Of a stretch of DNA of 64,000 nt, positions 45,355 through 57,530 are shown piece after piece; positions within the stretch are counted from its first letter, which is position 1, and every line of letters starts with the position of its first letter. The stretch comes from Cyanobium sp. NS01. GTDB lineage: Bacteria > Cyanobacteriota > Cyanobacteriia > PCC-6307 > Cyanobiaceae. The notes under the pieces were generated by a model. That model did not search any database and had not been told where the DNA came from. It worked only from the letters and a program-made list of their open reading frames with translations. The position numbers were made by a program, and so were the translations under genes. Location of the stretch: positions 1,736,001 to 1,800,000 of the forward strand of contig NZ_CP047940.1 in the NCBI RefSeq assembly GCF_014280235.1, in the 5' to 3' direction.

Positions 45355-46071
45355 TCAGCAGGCCTGAAGATCCAGAAACCTGAACAGCTGGCGGCTGGCC
45401 GGAGTCTCGCCATGGGCCTCGGTGGCCACCTCCCGCTCGCTCAGCACCCAGGGGCCCCCGTCGCAGAGGGGCACGAAGGTGTCGGTGAAGCGGCTGAGGC
45501 CGCCGCGGGCGGCGCCGGTGGCCGGATCGGCGTACTGGCTGGTGTAGGAGCGGCTCAGATAGCCAGCACCGGTGTGGGTCACCGACTCGGTGAAGATCGT
45601 CACCACCGTGCCGTGGATATGGCGGTGCACCATCGTCACCACGTCGTCCTTGATGCGGTAGCGGTCACCGCTGTTCTTGCCGCCCACGATCACCTCGGTG
45701 CCCACGGCATCGGTGCTGCCAGCCGTGAAGGTGTTGGCGCCGTGGGTCTGCTCAAAGCTGCGGCGCACCCGGTGGATCGCCACCTCCCAGAGCTGGGAGG
45801 CCATCGCCTTGTGGATCTCCTCGTCGGCGATGCCCTCCACCTGGGCCTTGAGGTCGGCGCCCACGCTGAAATGGCCCTCGGCGCGGCGATCAGCCTGCTC
45901 CCAGGAGCAGCGGCCCTTGTAGCCCGCGAAGCCGGGATCCCAGGTGTAGCGGTTCTCGTAGGCGGCGCGGAAGGCGGCGGTGCAGTCGCTGCCTTCTGGA
46001 ATGGCGGCAACAGTCGTGCTGGCCGTCGTGGCGGCAGTGCTGGCGGAGCTGGTGGTGGCGGTCACGGGCAT
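45355..46071 (-). CDS. DUF3386-family protein
   Basis: The 238-residue protein starts with a Thr/Ala-rich lead, then AFRAAYENRYTWDPGFAGYKG, the hallmark of DUF3386, and continues beta-rich (GDRYRIKDDVVTMVHRHIHG). No signal peptide is clear. The family is found across cyanobacteria and plants; function unknown. An ATG choice a few residues later is possible. Confidence 0.82.
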   Translation of the reverse strand: MPVTATTSSASTAATTASTTVAAIPEGSDCTAAFRAAYENRYTWDPGFAGYKGRCSWEQADRRAEGHFSVGADLKAQVEGIADEEIHKAMASQLWEVAIHRVRRSFEQTHGANTFTAGSTDAVGTEVIVGGKNSGDRYRIKDDVVTMVHRHIHGTVVTIFTESVTHTGAGYLSRSYTSQYADPATGAARGGLSRFTDTFVPLCDGGPWVLSEREVATEAHGETPASRQLFRFLDLQAC

Positions 46072-46115
46072 GGGCGCAGGGCCCCAACGCTACCCAGGTG
46101 AACGGCGGAGCTGGC

Positions 46116-49436
<3,321 letters not shown>

Positions 49437-49561
49437 GGGCGTGGTCGGCGGCCAAACCCGATCAGGCTCTCATGCTCTGGTGGCCCCTGACGTTCAGCGC
49501 CAACCGAGCCAGGCCGCCATGGTGGCTAGGCTGCATGTTCTCCAGATGACCATTCCTGTCG

Positions 49562-50197
49562 ATGAGCGAACTCCAGCGCCTCAAGGGGCTGCTGCCTCCG
49601 GAAATGCAGAGCTGGGTGTTCGTGGAAGCCGCAGCTTCGGTTGAACCTCCCCTGATCACCATCGAGGAGATCGGTCGCGATGAGATCGAGATCCAGGTGG
49701 ACCTCGAAACCTGGGATGGCCTCGCCCTCGACCACCGCAACCTGCTGTTCTGGCACGAGGTGGGCCGGGTTCAGAACGACGCCGTGCCCCGGGACGGCTG
49801 GGAGATGGCGGCGCTGGCGATCGGCCTGGGCGGCGCCATCGGTGAGCTCTGGGTTCAGGATGGTCTGCTGCTGCTGATGGCCCTGGGCCTGTCGGGCTTC
49901 GCGGGCTACCGGCTCTACCTCAAGAACAACTCCGAAAAGCGGCTGCAGGATGCGATCAGCGCCGATGAGCGGGCGATCGATCTGGCCTGCCGCTTCGGCT
50001 ACACCCTGCCCAACGCCTACAAGAGCCTCGGCGGTGCCCTCAAGGAGCTGGCCGAGCAGACCCGCAAGAAGAAGAAGCGCACCTTCTACGAAGACCGCCT
50101 CGAAGCCCTGCGCAAGAGCGCCGGCAAGGCCCGGGCCGAGATGGCCCAGCAACAGGGATCACGGCAGTCGGTCACGAGTGAAAACGTCTATGGCTGA
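49562..50197 (+). CDS. DUF3318-family membrane protein
   Basis: The 211-residue protein begins MSELQRLKGLLPPEMQSWVF and has a beta-rich segment (IEEIGRDEIEIQVDLETWDG), a membrane helix pair (LAIGLGGAIGE, LLLLMALGLSGFAGYRLYL) and a basic C-terminal helix. It matches cyanobacterial DUF3318. Its end overlaps the rsfS start by 8 bases, so the genes are coupled. Confidence 0.82.
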   Translation: MSELQRLKGLLPPEMQSWVFVEAAASVEPPLITIEEIGRDEIEIQVDLETWDGLALDHRNLLFWHEVGRVQNDAVPRDGWEMAALAIGLGGAIGELWVQDGLLLLMALGLSGFAGYRLYLKNNSEKRLQDAISADERAIDLACRFGYTLPNAYKSLGGALKELAEQTRKKKKRTFYEDRLEALRKSAGKARAEMAQQQGSRQSVTSENVYG

Positions 50198-50648
50198 GCC
50201 GATCAACGCCGCCCCATGGCCTCCGGCCGCGCCAGTGCCCGCGGCCCAGGCCACCGCCCCGCTCCACTCCCCCCGCGACCCCCAGACCGAAGCCCTGGCC
50301 CGGCTGGTGGCTGACGCCTGCGACGACCGCAAGGCCGTGGACATCCGCCTGATCCGGGTGGATGAGGTGTCGTCCCTGGCCGACTGGTTCGTGATCTGCA
50401 GCGGCCTCTCCGACGTGCAGGTACGGGCCATCGCCCGCTCCGTGGAAGACAGGCTCGAGGAGGTGGAGGGGCGCCTGCCCCTGCGCCGCGAGGGCCAGGC
50501 CGAGGGCCGCTGGGTGCTGCTCGACTACGGCGAGGTGATCGTGCACGTGCTCACCCCGGCAGAACGCAGCTACTACGACCTGGAGTCGTTCTGGGGCCAC
50601 GGCGAACAGGTGCCCTTCGTAGGCTCAGCTGCAGATCTCAACGCCTGA
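50190..50648 (+). CDS. rsfS: Ribosomal silencing factor RsfS
   Basis: The 152-residue protein starts at 50190 (MAEPINAAPWPPAAPVPA), overlapping the DUF3318 stop. After a disordered Pro/Ala lead comes the RsfS fold: ACDDRKAVDIRLIRVDEVSS, LADWFVICSGLSDVQVRAIA and GRWVLLDYGEVIVHVL with the ESFWG end. RsfS binds uL14 and blocks subunit joining in starvation. Confidence 0.92.
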   Translation: MAEPINAAPWPPAAPVPAAQATAPLHSPRDPQTEALARLVADACDDRKAVDIRLIRVDEVSSLADWFVICSGLSDVQVRAIARSVEDRLEEVEGRLPLRREGQAEGRWVLLDYGEVIVHVLTPAERSYYDLESFWGHGEQVPFVGSAADLNA

Positions 50649-50650
50649 GC

Positions 50651-51151
50651 GTGACCATGGAGCTGCTCGGGCCCTGCCCGGTACCGCCGGACCAGCGCCC
50701 GCTCAGGCAGTACGAAGAGCTGCGCGGCTCCTGGTTCTTCGCCTGGCCTGCTGAAAGCCTCGATGGCCTGATGCGTCCCCTGCTGATCAGCTGGCTGCTG
50801 GTGGCCCCGCTGAGCGTGCTGGTGGCCAGCGGCAGCTGGGTGCTGCGTCACGATCCGGCCCGCATGGTGGTGGCAGGGGCGGCCGCCGCCATCGCCCTGC
50901 CCACCCTGCTGCTGGTGCGCCAGTGGCTGGGCTGGAGCACGATCCACAGGCGCCTGGTGAGCGAGCGGGTGGACTACGAGGAGTCCGGCTGGTACGACGG
51001 CCAGGTCTGGGAGAAGCCCCTGTCCTGGCGGCAGCAGGATCTGCTCGTGGCCCAGCACCAGGTGCGGCCGATCCTGGCCCGGCTGCAGCAGGCCATCGGC
51101 CTGGCGGCCACCTTGATGTTGCTGGGGGCGAGCCTCTGTCAGGCTCTCTGA
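50651..51151 (+). CDS. CGLD27-family membrane protein
   Basis: The 166-residue protein (GTG 50651, or ATG 50657) starts with PCPVPPDQRPLRQYEELRGSWF, diagnostic for CGLD27, a family conserved in the green lineage. Two membrane helices (LISWLLVAPLSVLVASGSWV and IALPTLLLVRQWLGW) and a C-terminal one follow; DYEESGWYDGQVWEKP is conserved. It follows rsfS by 2 bases. Function unknown; in plants linked to iron or chloroplast stress. Confidence 0.85.
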   Translation: MTMELLGPCPVPPDQRPLRQYEELRGSWFFAWPAESLDGLMRPLLISWLLVAPLSVLVASGSWVLRHDPARMVVAGAAAAIALPTLLLVRQWLGWSTIHRRLVSERVDYEESGWYDGQVWEKPLSWRQQDLLVAQHQVRPILARLQQAIGLAATLMLLGASLCQAL

Positions 51152-51178
51152 GCACGGCCAGATCGACCGCCTCCCCGT

Positions 51179-52150
51179 ATGTCCCTGCCCCCCAGCTTCG
51201 GCGGATCGGCCCGCAGCTCCATCCCGCCCCTGGAAGTGAGGCTGCTGCGCAACGGCATTGCCGAATCCCGCCACCGGGTGCATGCGGTGGTGTGCGACGG
51301 CCGGGGCCGCGTGCTGATGCGGGCCGGCGATCCCCAGCAGCTGAGCTTCGTGCGCTCGGCCCTGAAGCCGTTTCAGGCCTCGGTGTTCGTGGCCAGCGGC
51401 ACCGCCGACCAGATCAACTGCGGCGAGCGGGGCCTGGCCATCGCCTGCGCCTCCCATGCCGGCACCTCCAGCCATGCCCGCGAGGCCTTCCGGCTGCTGT
51501 GGGGCGCCGAGGTGGAGGCCGAGCAGCTGCAGAGCCCGGTGCCCGAGCACGGCAGCAGCCCCCTGGAGCACAACTGCTCCGGCAAGCACGCCGCTTTCCT
51601 GGCCACCTGCCGGCGCATGGGCTGGGCCCTGGAGGGCTACCTGCAACCGGAGCATCCCCTGCAGCAGGAGGTGCTCAAGCGGGTGGCCGAACTGCTCGGC
51701 CTGCCCGCCGCTGAGCTGATCACCGCCCGCGACGACTGCGGCGCCCCCACCCTGCAACTGCAGCTGGCCCAGATGGCCCTGCTCTACGCCCACCTGGGAG
51801 CCGGGGCCCAGCCCGACCTGGAGCGGCTCAGCCGGGCGATGCTCAGCCACCCGGAGCTGGTGGCGGGCGAGGGCCGCTTCGACACCGAGCTCATGCGCCT
51901 GGGCCATGGCCAGGTGCTCAGCAAGGGCGGAGCCGAGGGGATCCAGTGCCTGACCAGGGTGGGCGAGGGGATGGGGGTGGCGATCAAGGTGGAGGACGGC
52001 GCCGGGCGGGCCAAGCACGCCGTGGCCCTGCACCTGCTCGAGCAGCTCGACTGGCTGACGCCGATGACCCTGGAGGAGCTGCGCCGCTCCTTCCTGGAGC
52101 CGGCACCCCATCTGAAGCTGGACGTGCGCGGCGAACTGCGCTTCGACTGA
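51179..52150 (+). CDS. Asparaginase (PF06089 type)
   Basis: The 323-residue protein has VRSALKPFQASVFVASG, ACASHAGTSSHAREAF, HNCSGKHAAFLATCRRM and ITARDDCGAPTLQLQL (signature blocks of the thermolabile asparaginase family related to R. etli enzyme). It should hydrolyse asparagine to aspartate and ammonia. It follows CGLD27 by 27 bases. Its closeness to the amide-synthase cluster may be functional. Confidence 0.82.
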   Translation: MSLPPSFGGSARSSIPPLEVRLLRNGIAESRHRVHAVVCDGRGRVLMRAGDPQQLSFVRSALKPFQASVFVASGTADQINCGERGLAIACASHAGTSSHAREAFRLLWGAEVEAEQLQSPVPEHGSSPLEHNCSGKHAAFLATCRRMGWALEGYLQPEHPLQQEVLKRVAELLGLPAAELITARDDCGAPTLQLQLAQMALLYAHLGAGAQPDLERLSRAMLSHPELVAGEGRFDTELMRLGHGQVLSKGGAEGIQCLTRVGEGMGVAIKVEDGAGRAKHAVALHLLEQLDWLTPMTLEELRRSFLEPAPHLKLDVRGELRFD

Positions 52151-52196
52151 GCTCAGCCTGTAGCGCAGGACACCGGCTGGTACACTCCTCTGGTGC

Positions 52197-52270
<74 letters not shown>

Positions 52271-52292
52271 CCACTTGTTTGCTCTCCAACAG

Positions 52293-52317
52293 GCCCCGGT
52301 TTTCCGGGGCTTTTTTT
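52293..52317 (+). terminator. Rho-independent terminator after tRNA-fMet
   Basis: The stem GCCCCGG (52293-52299) and CCGGGGC (52304-52310) surround a TTTT loop, followed by seven T (52311-52317). Confidence 0.95.
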
Positions 52318-52351
52318 GTGTTCAGGCTGTGTTGCGTTGGAGGCTGGCGCC

Positions 52352-52480
52352 ATGACCGAGCTGCAACGGGCCCTGCTGATCTTCTTGCTCGGCGGCCTGG
52401 TGACCCTGGCCACGGTGGTGATGGTGCTGCGGGGCCACCGGCGCTGGCACCAGCGCGATCCCTTCGATGACCCCGGTTGA
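52352..52480 (+). CDS. Single-span small membrane protein, 42 aa
   Basis: The ATG at 52352 opens MTELQRALLIFLLGGLVTLA, continuing TVVMVLRGHRRWHQRD and ending DPFDDPG. TTGGAGG sits upstream at 52337-52343. It has one transmembrane helix and a basic juxtamembrane turn. It is 12 bases before the Na+/solute symporter, so it may be an accessory subunit of it, as small peptides are for some SSS transporters. Confidence 0.6.
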   Translation: MTELQRALLIFLLGGLVTLATVVMVLRGHRRWHQRDPFDDPG

Positions 52481-52492
52481 TGCCCTCCGCCC

Positions 52493-53926
52493 ATGACAAC
52501 TGACGCGATGCTGGCGCCGGGCACCGCCTGGCTGCTCCTGGTGGGCTTCTCCGTGCTCTGGATCGCCCTGGGCATCTGGTGGGGCAGGCGCGGCAGTGGC
52601 GACGCCGACGACTACCTGCTGGCCGGCCGCAACATCGGCCTGGCCCTGAGCACGGCCACCCTGATGGCCAGCTGGGTCACCGGCAACACCACCCTGGCGG
52701 CGCCGGAAGTGGGTTACACCCTCGGCCTCTGGGGCATGTTCGGCTACGCCCTCGCCGGCCTGGGGCTGTTCCTGTTCGCCCCCCTGGCGGTGCGGATCAA
52801 GCGGCTGATGCCCCGGGCCCGCACCAGCGGCGACTTCGTGCGGCTGCGCTACGGGCGGCTCTGCTGGGCCCTGTTCCTGCTGATCACCATGGCCTACACC
52901 CTGGGCTTTCTGATCACCCAGGGGATGGGAGCCGGCCTGCTGCTGCAGTCGCTCTCGGGCTTCGACTACCGCCTCGGCATGGTGTGCGTGATCGGTGTGT
53001 CCACCACCTACACCCTGTTCGGCGGCATGCGGGCGGTGGTCGGCACCGACTTCATCCAGTCGCTGCTGATCATGGCGCTGCTGGTGCTGGTGGCCGTGCT
53101 CGGCTTCAGCCGCTTCGGCACCGATCAGGTGTACACGGCTCTGGCCAGCGAGCATCCCGGCCGCCTGAATCTGCTGCTGCCGGCAGGGCTGCTGTTTGCC
53201 TGGAACACCGGGCTGTTCAGCATGGGCGAGGTGTTCCACAACAACATCTGGTGGTCGCGGGTGTTCGCCAGCCGCCCCTCGGTGGTGTTCCGCTCCTTCG
53301 TGCTCGGCGGCTTCGCCTGGGTCACGGTGCCGATCGTGACGGGCGCCATCGCCCTGATGGCCCTGGCCCAGAACCTCGAGATCCCCCAGGTGAACATGGT
53401 GTTCCCGATCGTCACGGCCCAGCTGCTCGGCAGCGGCGGCGCCGCGGTGGTGTTCGTGATCATCTTCGCCTCGCTCACCTCCACCCTCGACTCCCTGCTC
53501 GCCGCCACGGCCGATCTGATCGCTGAGGATGTGATCGCCCACTGGTTGCGACCCGAGTCCACCGACCAGCAGATCCGCCAGGCCGCCCGCCGGGTGGTGG
53601 TGGCCCTGGGACTGCTGACCATGCTGCTCTCCTGGCAGTACGTGACCTCGATGTACCAGCTGCTGCTGTTCACTGGCGCCCTGGTGGCCTCCACGATCTG
53701 GCCGATCGCCATGGGGCTCTACTGGCGCCAGGCCAACCGCCAGGCGGCCAGCGCCGCCATGCTGCTCGGCTCGATCAGCGGCCTGCTGGCCTACTGGCTG
53801 ATCGCCCCCTACTGCGCCGCCCTGGTGTCCGCCGCCGTCTCGGCCCTGGTGATGGGCCTGGGCAGCCACTACTGGCCCGAGCAGTACGACTGGCGCCAGC
53901 TGGCCGGCGAACCCGAGAGTCCCTGA
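52493..53926 (+). CDS. Sodium:solute symporter (SSS family)
   Basis: The 477-residue protein has about 12-13 membrane helices. SSS signatures are DDYLLAGRNIGLALSTATLM, ASWVTGNTTLAAPEVGYTLG, FGGMRAVVGTDFIQSLLIM and FIIFASLTSTLDSLLAATAD-type Na+ site (read near VIIFASLTSTLDS). Relatives import urea, proline, pantothenate and similar solutes. Flanked by two tiny membrane proteins and followed by the carbamoyl/amide gene cluster, so a ureido or amide nitrogen compound is a reasonable substrate guess. Confidence 0.85.
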   Translation: MTTDAMLAPGTAWLLLVGFSVLWIALGIWWGRRGSGDADDYLLAGRNIGLALSTATLMASWVTGNTTLAAPEVGYTLGLWGMFGYALAGLGLFLFAPLAVRIKRLMPRARTSGDFVRLRYGRLCWALFLLITMAYTLGFLITQGMGAGLLLQSLSGFDYRLGMVCVIGVSTTYTLFGGMRAVVGTDFIQSLLIMALLVLVAVLGFSRFGTDQVYTALASEHPGRLNLLLPAGLLFAWNTGLFSMGEVFHNNIWWSRVFASRPSVVFRSFVLGGFAWVTVPIVTGAIALMALAQNLEIPQVNMVFPIVTAQLLGSGGAAVVFVIIFASLTSTLDSLLAATADLIAEDVIAHWLRPESTDQQIRQAARRVVVALGLLTMLLSWQYVTSMYQLLLFTGALVASTIWPIAMGLYWRQANRQAASAAMLLGSISGLLAYWLIAPYCAALVSAAVSALVMGLGSHYWPEQYDWRQLAGEPESP

Positions 53927-53929
53927 GTC

Positions 53930-54121
53930 GTGTCCATCCCCCAAGCCATGGCCCTGTTTCCCTCCCTGCTGCTCAGCACCAGCGCCCCGGCCGGCTCGTG
54001 GCTGATCTCCGGCTGGTGGTTCGGCCTGGTGGTGTACGGCAGCATCGCCGGCCTGGTGCTGGCCGTGCTGGTGATCCTGGGCATCTGGTTTGTGGAGTGG
54101 CGCAATGGCCGGGTCTGGTAG
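53930..54121 (+). CDS. Small membrane protein, 63 aa
   Basis: Starts at GTG 53930 or ATG 53948. The hydrophobic helix WWFGLVVYGSIAGLVLAVLV is followed by ILGIWFVEWRNGRVW. It lies 3 bases after the symporter stop and is probably co-expressed. Unknown family; like the 42-aa protein before the symporter it could be an accessory peptide. Confidence 0.6.
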   Translation: MSIPQAMALFPSLLLSTSAPAGSWLISGWWFGLVVYGSIAGLVLAVLVILGIWFVEWRNGRVW

Positions 54122-54163
54122 CGACGCAGCGGGCTGGCCGTCAGCGCGAGCTCCTCGGAAACG

Positions 54164-54177
54164 GTAAATACCGCTAC
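54164..54177 (+). promoter_or_regulatory. NtcA-type site GTA-N8-TAC
   Basis: GTA (54164-54166), eight bases, TAC (54175-54177) is a perfect palindromic NtcA consensus. It lies 68 bases before the carbamoyltransferase-like start at 54245, in the only sizeable gap of the cluster. No clear TAN3T box sits at the usual distance, so the case is good but not complete. Confidence 0.5.
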
Positions 54178-54244
54178 TTTCTGCCGCTTCCGATGTTGCA
54201 GAAAACACAAGATTTTCCAGTCAGTCACCCGATCGAGGCGGAAG

Positions 54245-55390
54245 ATGGAGCCTTCCACCCCGTTCGACCACAACATCCCCAGCCCCCCGGGATCACCTTT
54301 GACGATGCACTCTCCCCACTTCAATCGGCTCGGTCCTGATGTCTATGGGAACGCCCACCCACAGGCCCTGCTCGAGCAGATCCGCGAGCACGGCGGGGCG
54401 CTGAGCGATCTGATGAACCAGCATGTGATCTCCACGCTGCAGTACAGCGCCAACTCGCTGCTGCAGGTGTTTCGGCTGGCGGCGAAGTTCGAGAGCAACC
54501 CCGAGCGCTACATCCGCTTCAACAGCCCGCTGCAGCGCAAGATCCTGATCAACGCCTTCTACGAGCCCAGCACCCGCACCCGGCTCTCCTTCGACAGCGC
54601 CTGGCACCGGCTGGGCGGCGACACGATCACGATCACGGATCGCAGCACCACCGGCATCGCCAAGGGGGAATCGCTGCGGGATGTGGCGGAGATGTTCAAC
54701 AACTATGGCGACTGTGTGGTGTTACGGGATACCAACGCTGAGGCCATCTACCAGATGACCGAATCGCTGCGGATTCCGATCATCAATGCCGGCAATGGCA
54801 TCGATGAGCACCCCACTCAGGCCATGGCCGACCTCTACACCATCTTCAAGTGGCGTCCCCAGCTGGTGGAGAAGGATGTGCCCACCGATCAACGCATCCG
54901 CATCGGCATCGTGGGCATCCCGAAGCGCATGCGCACGGTGCGATCACTGCTGCGCATCCTCACCAAGTTCCCTCAGATGATCGATGAGCTGGTGCTCTTT
55001 CACGAGCCGGGAATCGACCCCGGCGAAGCTGAGAGCTACTTTGATCCAGGCCAGCGGGAGGAGCTTGAGCAGGCCGGCATCAAGGTGCTCACCAGCGACG
55101 ATCTCAGCGCCGCCGTTCCAGACCTCGATGTGATCTACATCAATGCGATCGCCTGGGTGGGGGACAACTACGAGGTGCACGGCCGCAGCTTCCACCTCAC
55201 CGCCGATCTGTCCTACCGGCCTGAGGCGATCATCCTCCACCCCCTGGCAAGGGGAGCGGAGCTGGGCACCTGTCTCGATGGCACCCCCCACAACTGGTAC
55301 TTCTCCCAGGCGCGCGGTGCCGTGTTCATCCGCATGGCCCTGCTCACCTGCATGGTGGAGCGCACAGACCAGGTGATGGACATCATCTGA
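54245..55390 (+). CDS. Aspartate/ornithine carbamoyltransferase superfamily protein of unknown substrate
   Basis: The 381-residue protein (ATG 54245; a later ATG at 54305 also fits) has the carbamoyl-phosphate site FYEPSTRTRLSFDSAWHRLG (Ser109-Thr-Arg-Thr-Arg) and EHPTQAMADLYTIF (189-192). The second-substrate half differs from true PyrB and ArgF: GIPKRMRTVRSLLR and INAIAWVGDNYEVHG replace the usual aspartate or ornithine motifs. I infer carbamoylation of another amine. It follows an NtcA site and precedes an amide synthase, a carbamoyl hydrolase and a symporter lies upstream. Confidence 0.8.
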   Translation: MEPSTPFDHNIPSPPGSPLTMHSPHFNRLGPDVYGNAHPQALLEQIREHGGALSDLMNQHVISTLQYSANSLLQVFRLAAKFESNPERYIRFNSPLQRKILINAFYEPSTRTRLSFDSAWHRLGGDTITITDRSTTGIAKGESLRDVAEMFNNYGDCVVLRDTNAEAIYQMTESLRIPIINAGNGIDEHPTQAMADLYTIFKWRPQLVEKDVPTDQRIRIGIVGIPKRMRTVRSLLRILTKFPQMIDELVLFHEPGIDPGEAESYFDPGQREELEQAGIKVLTSDDLSAAVPDLDVIYINAIAWVGDNYEVHGRSFHLTADLSYRPEAIILHPLARGAELGTCLDGTPHNWYFSQARGAVFIRMALLTCMVERTDQVMDII

Positions 55391-55463
55391 GGTCCAGCGG
55401 GTGCGCCGTTCAGGCCGATCCCCTCACGTTCAGCATTTCGAGATTTCATCCAGGAGACAGTCT

Positions 55464-57530
55464 ATGTGTGGCATCGGGGGAGTGTTCCAACTCCAGCCCC
55501 AGCAGCCGATCGACGAGCAGGTGCTCGTCAACATGGCGGCGATCCAGGTGCATCGCGGCCCTGATGGCTTCGGGGTGAGGGGCCTGCCGGATCAGGGCGT
55601 GGGCTTCTGCCATGCCCGCCTCTCGATCATCGACCTCGATGCCAACCGCGGCCGCCAGCCGTTTGTGTCTGAGGACGGCCAGCTGTTGATGGCCCACAAC
55701 GGTGAGTTCTACGACTTCCAGGCGATCCGGGCCTCACTCACGGCCCAGGGCCATCACTTCAGCAGCAAGAGTGATTCCGAGATCCTGCTGCGGCTCTACC
55801 AGCAGCGGGGCCTGGAAGCCAGCCTGCCGCTGCTGCGCGGAGAGTTCGCCTTCGCCCTGTTCGACAGCCGCCTCGACACGCTTTACCTGGTGCGCGACCG
55901 CTTCGGCGTCAAGCCCCAGTACTGGACCCTCACCGAGGAGGGCCTGGTGTTCGGCTCCGAGCTGAAGGTGCTGTTCGCCCATCCCGGTGTGCAACGGCGC
56001 TTCAGCTCCGAAGGCCTGTTTCACCAGCTGATGCAGACCATGGTGCCGGGCACCACGGCCTTCGAGGGGGTGCACCAGCTCAAACCCGGCCACGTGCTCA
56101 CGGTGCGCCGCCGCGACGGCCGCTTCAGCATCGAGGATCAGCCCTACTGGGACGTGGATTTCCCCCGCAGCGGCGAGCGCGATGCCGGCCGCAGCGAGTC
56201 CGACCACATCGCCGCGGTGCGCCAGGCCCTGCTGGAAGCGGTGGAGGTGCGGATGGTGGCCGATGTGCCCGTGGGCTGCTACCTCTCCGGCGGTATCGAC
56301 TCCTGCTCGATCCTGGGCCTGGCCGCCGCGGTGAGCCAGAACCCGGTGAAGGCGTTCACGATCGGCTTCGACGACAGCCGCTACGACGAAACCCCGATCG
56401 CCACCTCGATGGCCGAGGCCACCGGCGCCGATCAGCTGGTGATGCGGCTTTCCGGCAACGAGCTCTATGGCCATCTGGAGGCCACGATCTGGCACACCGA
56501 GCGCACGATCTACAACACCCTGGCGGTGGCCAAGTTCCTGATGAGCCGCGAGGTGAACCGCTCCCACTACAAGGTGGTGATGACCGGCGAGGGCTCCGAT
56601 GAGCTGTTCGGGGGCTATCCCGCCTTCCGCCGCGACATGTTTCTGCATGGGCTGCAGGACCTGCCGGAGGCGGATCGCCAGGAATGGGAGCAGCTGCTGC
56701 AGGAGGCCAATCAGCTGGTGCAGGGGGCGATGCTGGCCGAGGAGCAGGTGCACGATCCAGCCCTGGAGGCTGTGGTGGGCTTCACGCCCAGCTGCCTGCA
56801 GCCCTGGCTGGCCTGCGCCCCCCTGGTGCCCGATCTGCTGGCACCGCAGCACCGCCAGGCCTGCACGGGCTACCAGCCCGGGGCCGCCATCGCCGCCACC
56901 CTCGATGCCTCCCAGCTGGAGGGCCGCCATGCCCTCGACCGGGCCCAGTACGTGTGGATCAAGACGATGCTGGAGGGGCAGATCCTCACCTGGGGCGGCG
57001 ACCGGGTGGACATGGCCCACGCCATGGAGGCGCGCCCCGCCTTCCTCGATCACCATCTGGCCGCTGTGGCGGTGCAGGTGCCCCCGGAGCTGCGCATCAA
57101 GGGCAAAACGGAGAAGTACGTGCTGCGGGAGGCCATGCGCGGCCTGCTGCCCGAGCAGCTCTACCGCCGCGAGAAGTTCGCCTTCATGGCCCCACCGGCC
57201 CACGCCGACCCCGAGAAGCGCGCCGCCATGCAGGTGCTGGCCGACCGCCACCTCAGCCCTGAGGCCATCGAGCAGGCGGGGCTGCTGGATCCAGCCGGGG
57301 TGGCGGCACTGTTCGCCCGCCACGACGATCCCGCCACCAGCCCGGCAACGCGGGTGCAGCTCGACGCCGTGATCAATCACCTGATCGGCGTGCAGATCAT
57401 GCACCAGCTGTTCGTGGCCGCCGATGTGCCGGCCCAGGCCCGGGAACTGGCCGACCGGCTGGGTTGGCGACCGGGCGCCGCCGATCAGGCGGAGCCGGCC
57501 TATGCGCTGATCGGCATGTCGGGTGGCTGA
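55464..57530 (+). CDS. Asparagine synthase-like glutamine-dependent amide synthase
   Basis: The 688-residue protein starts MCGIGGVFQLQ at 55464 with CAGGAGA upstream; Cys2 is the glutaminase nucleophile. The N-terminal class-II amidotransferase has HRGPDGFG, RLSIIDL and HNGEFYDF; the synthetase half has the ATP loop CYLSGGIDSCSILGLA and GEGSDELFGGYPAFRR. It adenylates a carboxylate and amidates it with glutamine nitrogen. Context (carbamoyltransferase relative before, N-carbamoyl hydrolase after) suggests a substrate other than aspartate. The tail overlaps the convergent DUF1028 gene by 31 bases. Confidence 0.88.
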   Translation: MCGIGGVFQLQPQQPIDEQVLVNMAAIQVHRGPDGFGVRGLPDQGVGFCHARLSIIDLDANRGRQPFVSEDGQLLMAHNGEFYDFQAIRASLTAQGHHFSSKSDSEILLRLYQQRGLEASLPLLRGEFAFALFDSRLDTLYLVRDRFGVKPQYWTLTEEGLVFGSELKVLFAHPGVQRRFSSEGLFHQLMQTMVPGTTAFEGVHQLKPGHVLTVRRRDGRFSIEDQPYWDVDFPRSGERDAGRSESDHIAAVRQALLEAVEVRMVADVPVGCYLSGGIDSCSILGLAAAVSQNPVKAFTIGFDDSRYDETPIATSMAEATGADQLVMRLSGNELYGHLEATIWHTERTIYNTLAVAKFLMSREVNRSHYKVVMTGEGSDELFGGYPAFRRDMFLHGLQDLPEADRQEWEQLLQEANQLVQGAMLAEEQVHDPALEAVVGFTPSCLQPWLACAPLVPDLLAPQHRQACTGYQPGAAIAATLDASQLEGRHALDRAQYVWIKTMLEGQILTWGGDRVDMAHAMEARPAFLDHHLAAVAVQVPPELRIKGKTEKYVLREAMRGLLPEQLYRREKFAFMAPPAHADPEKRAAMQVLADRHLSPEAIEQAGLLDPAGVAALFARHDDPATSPATRVQLDAVINHLIGVQIMHQLFVAADVPAQARELADRLGWRPGAADQAEPAYALIGMSGG

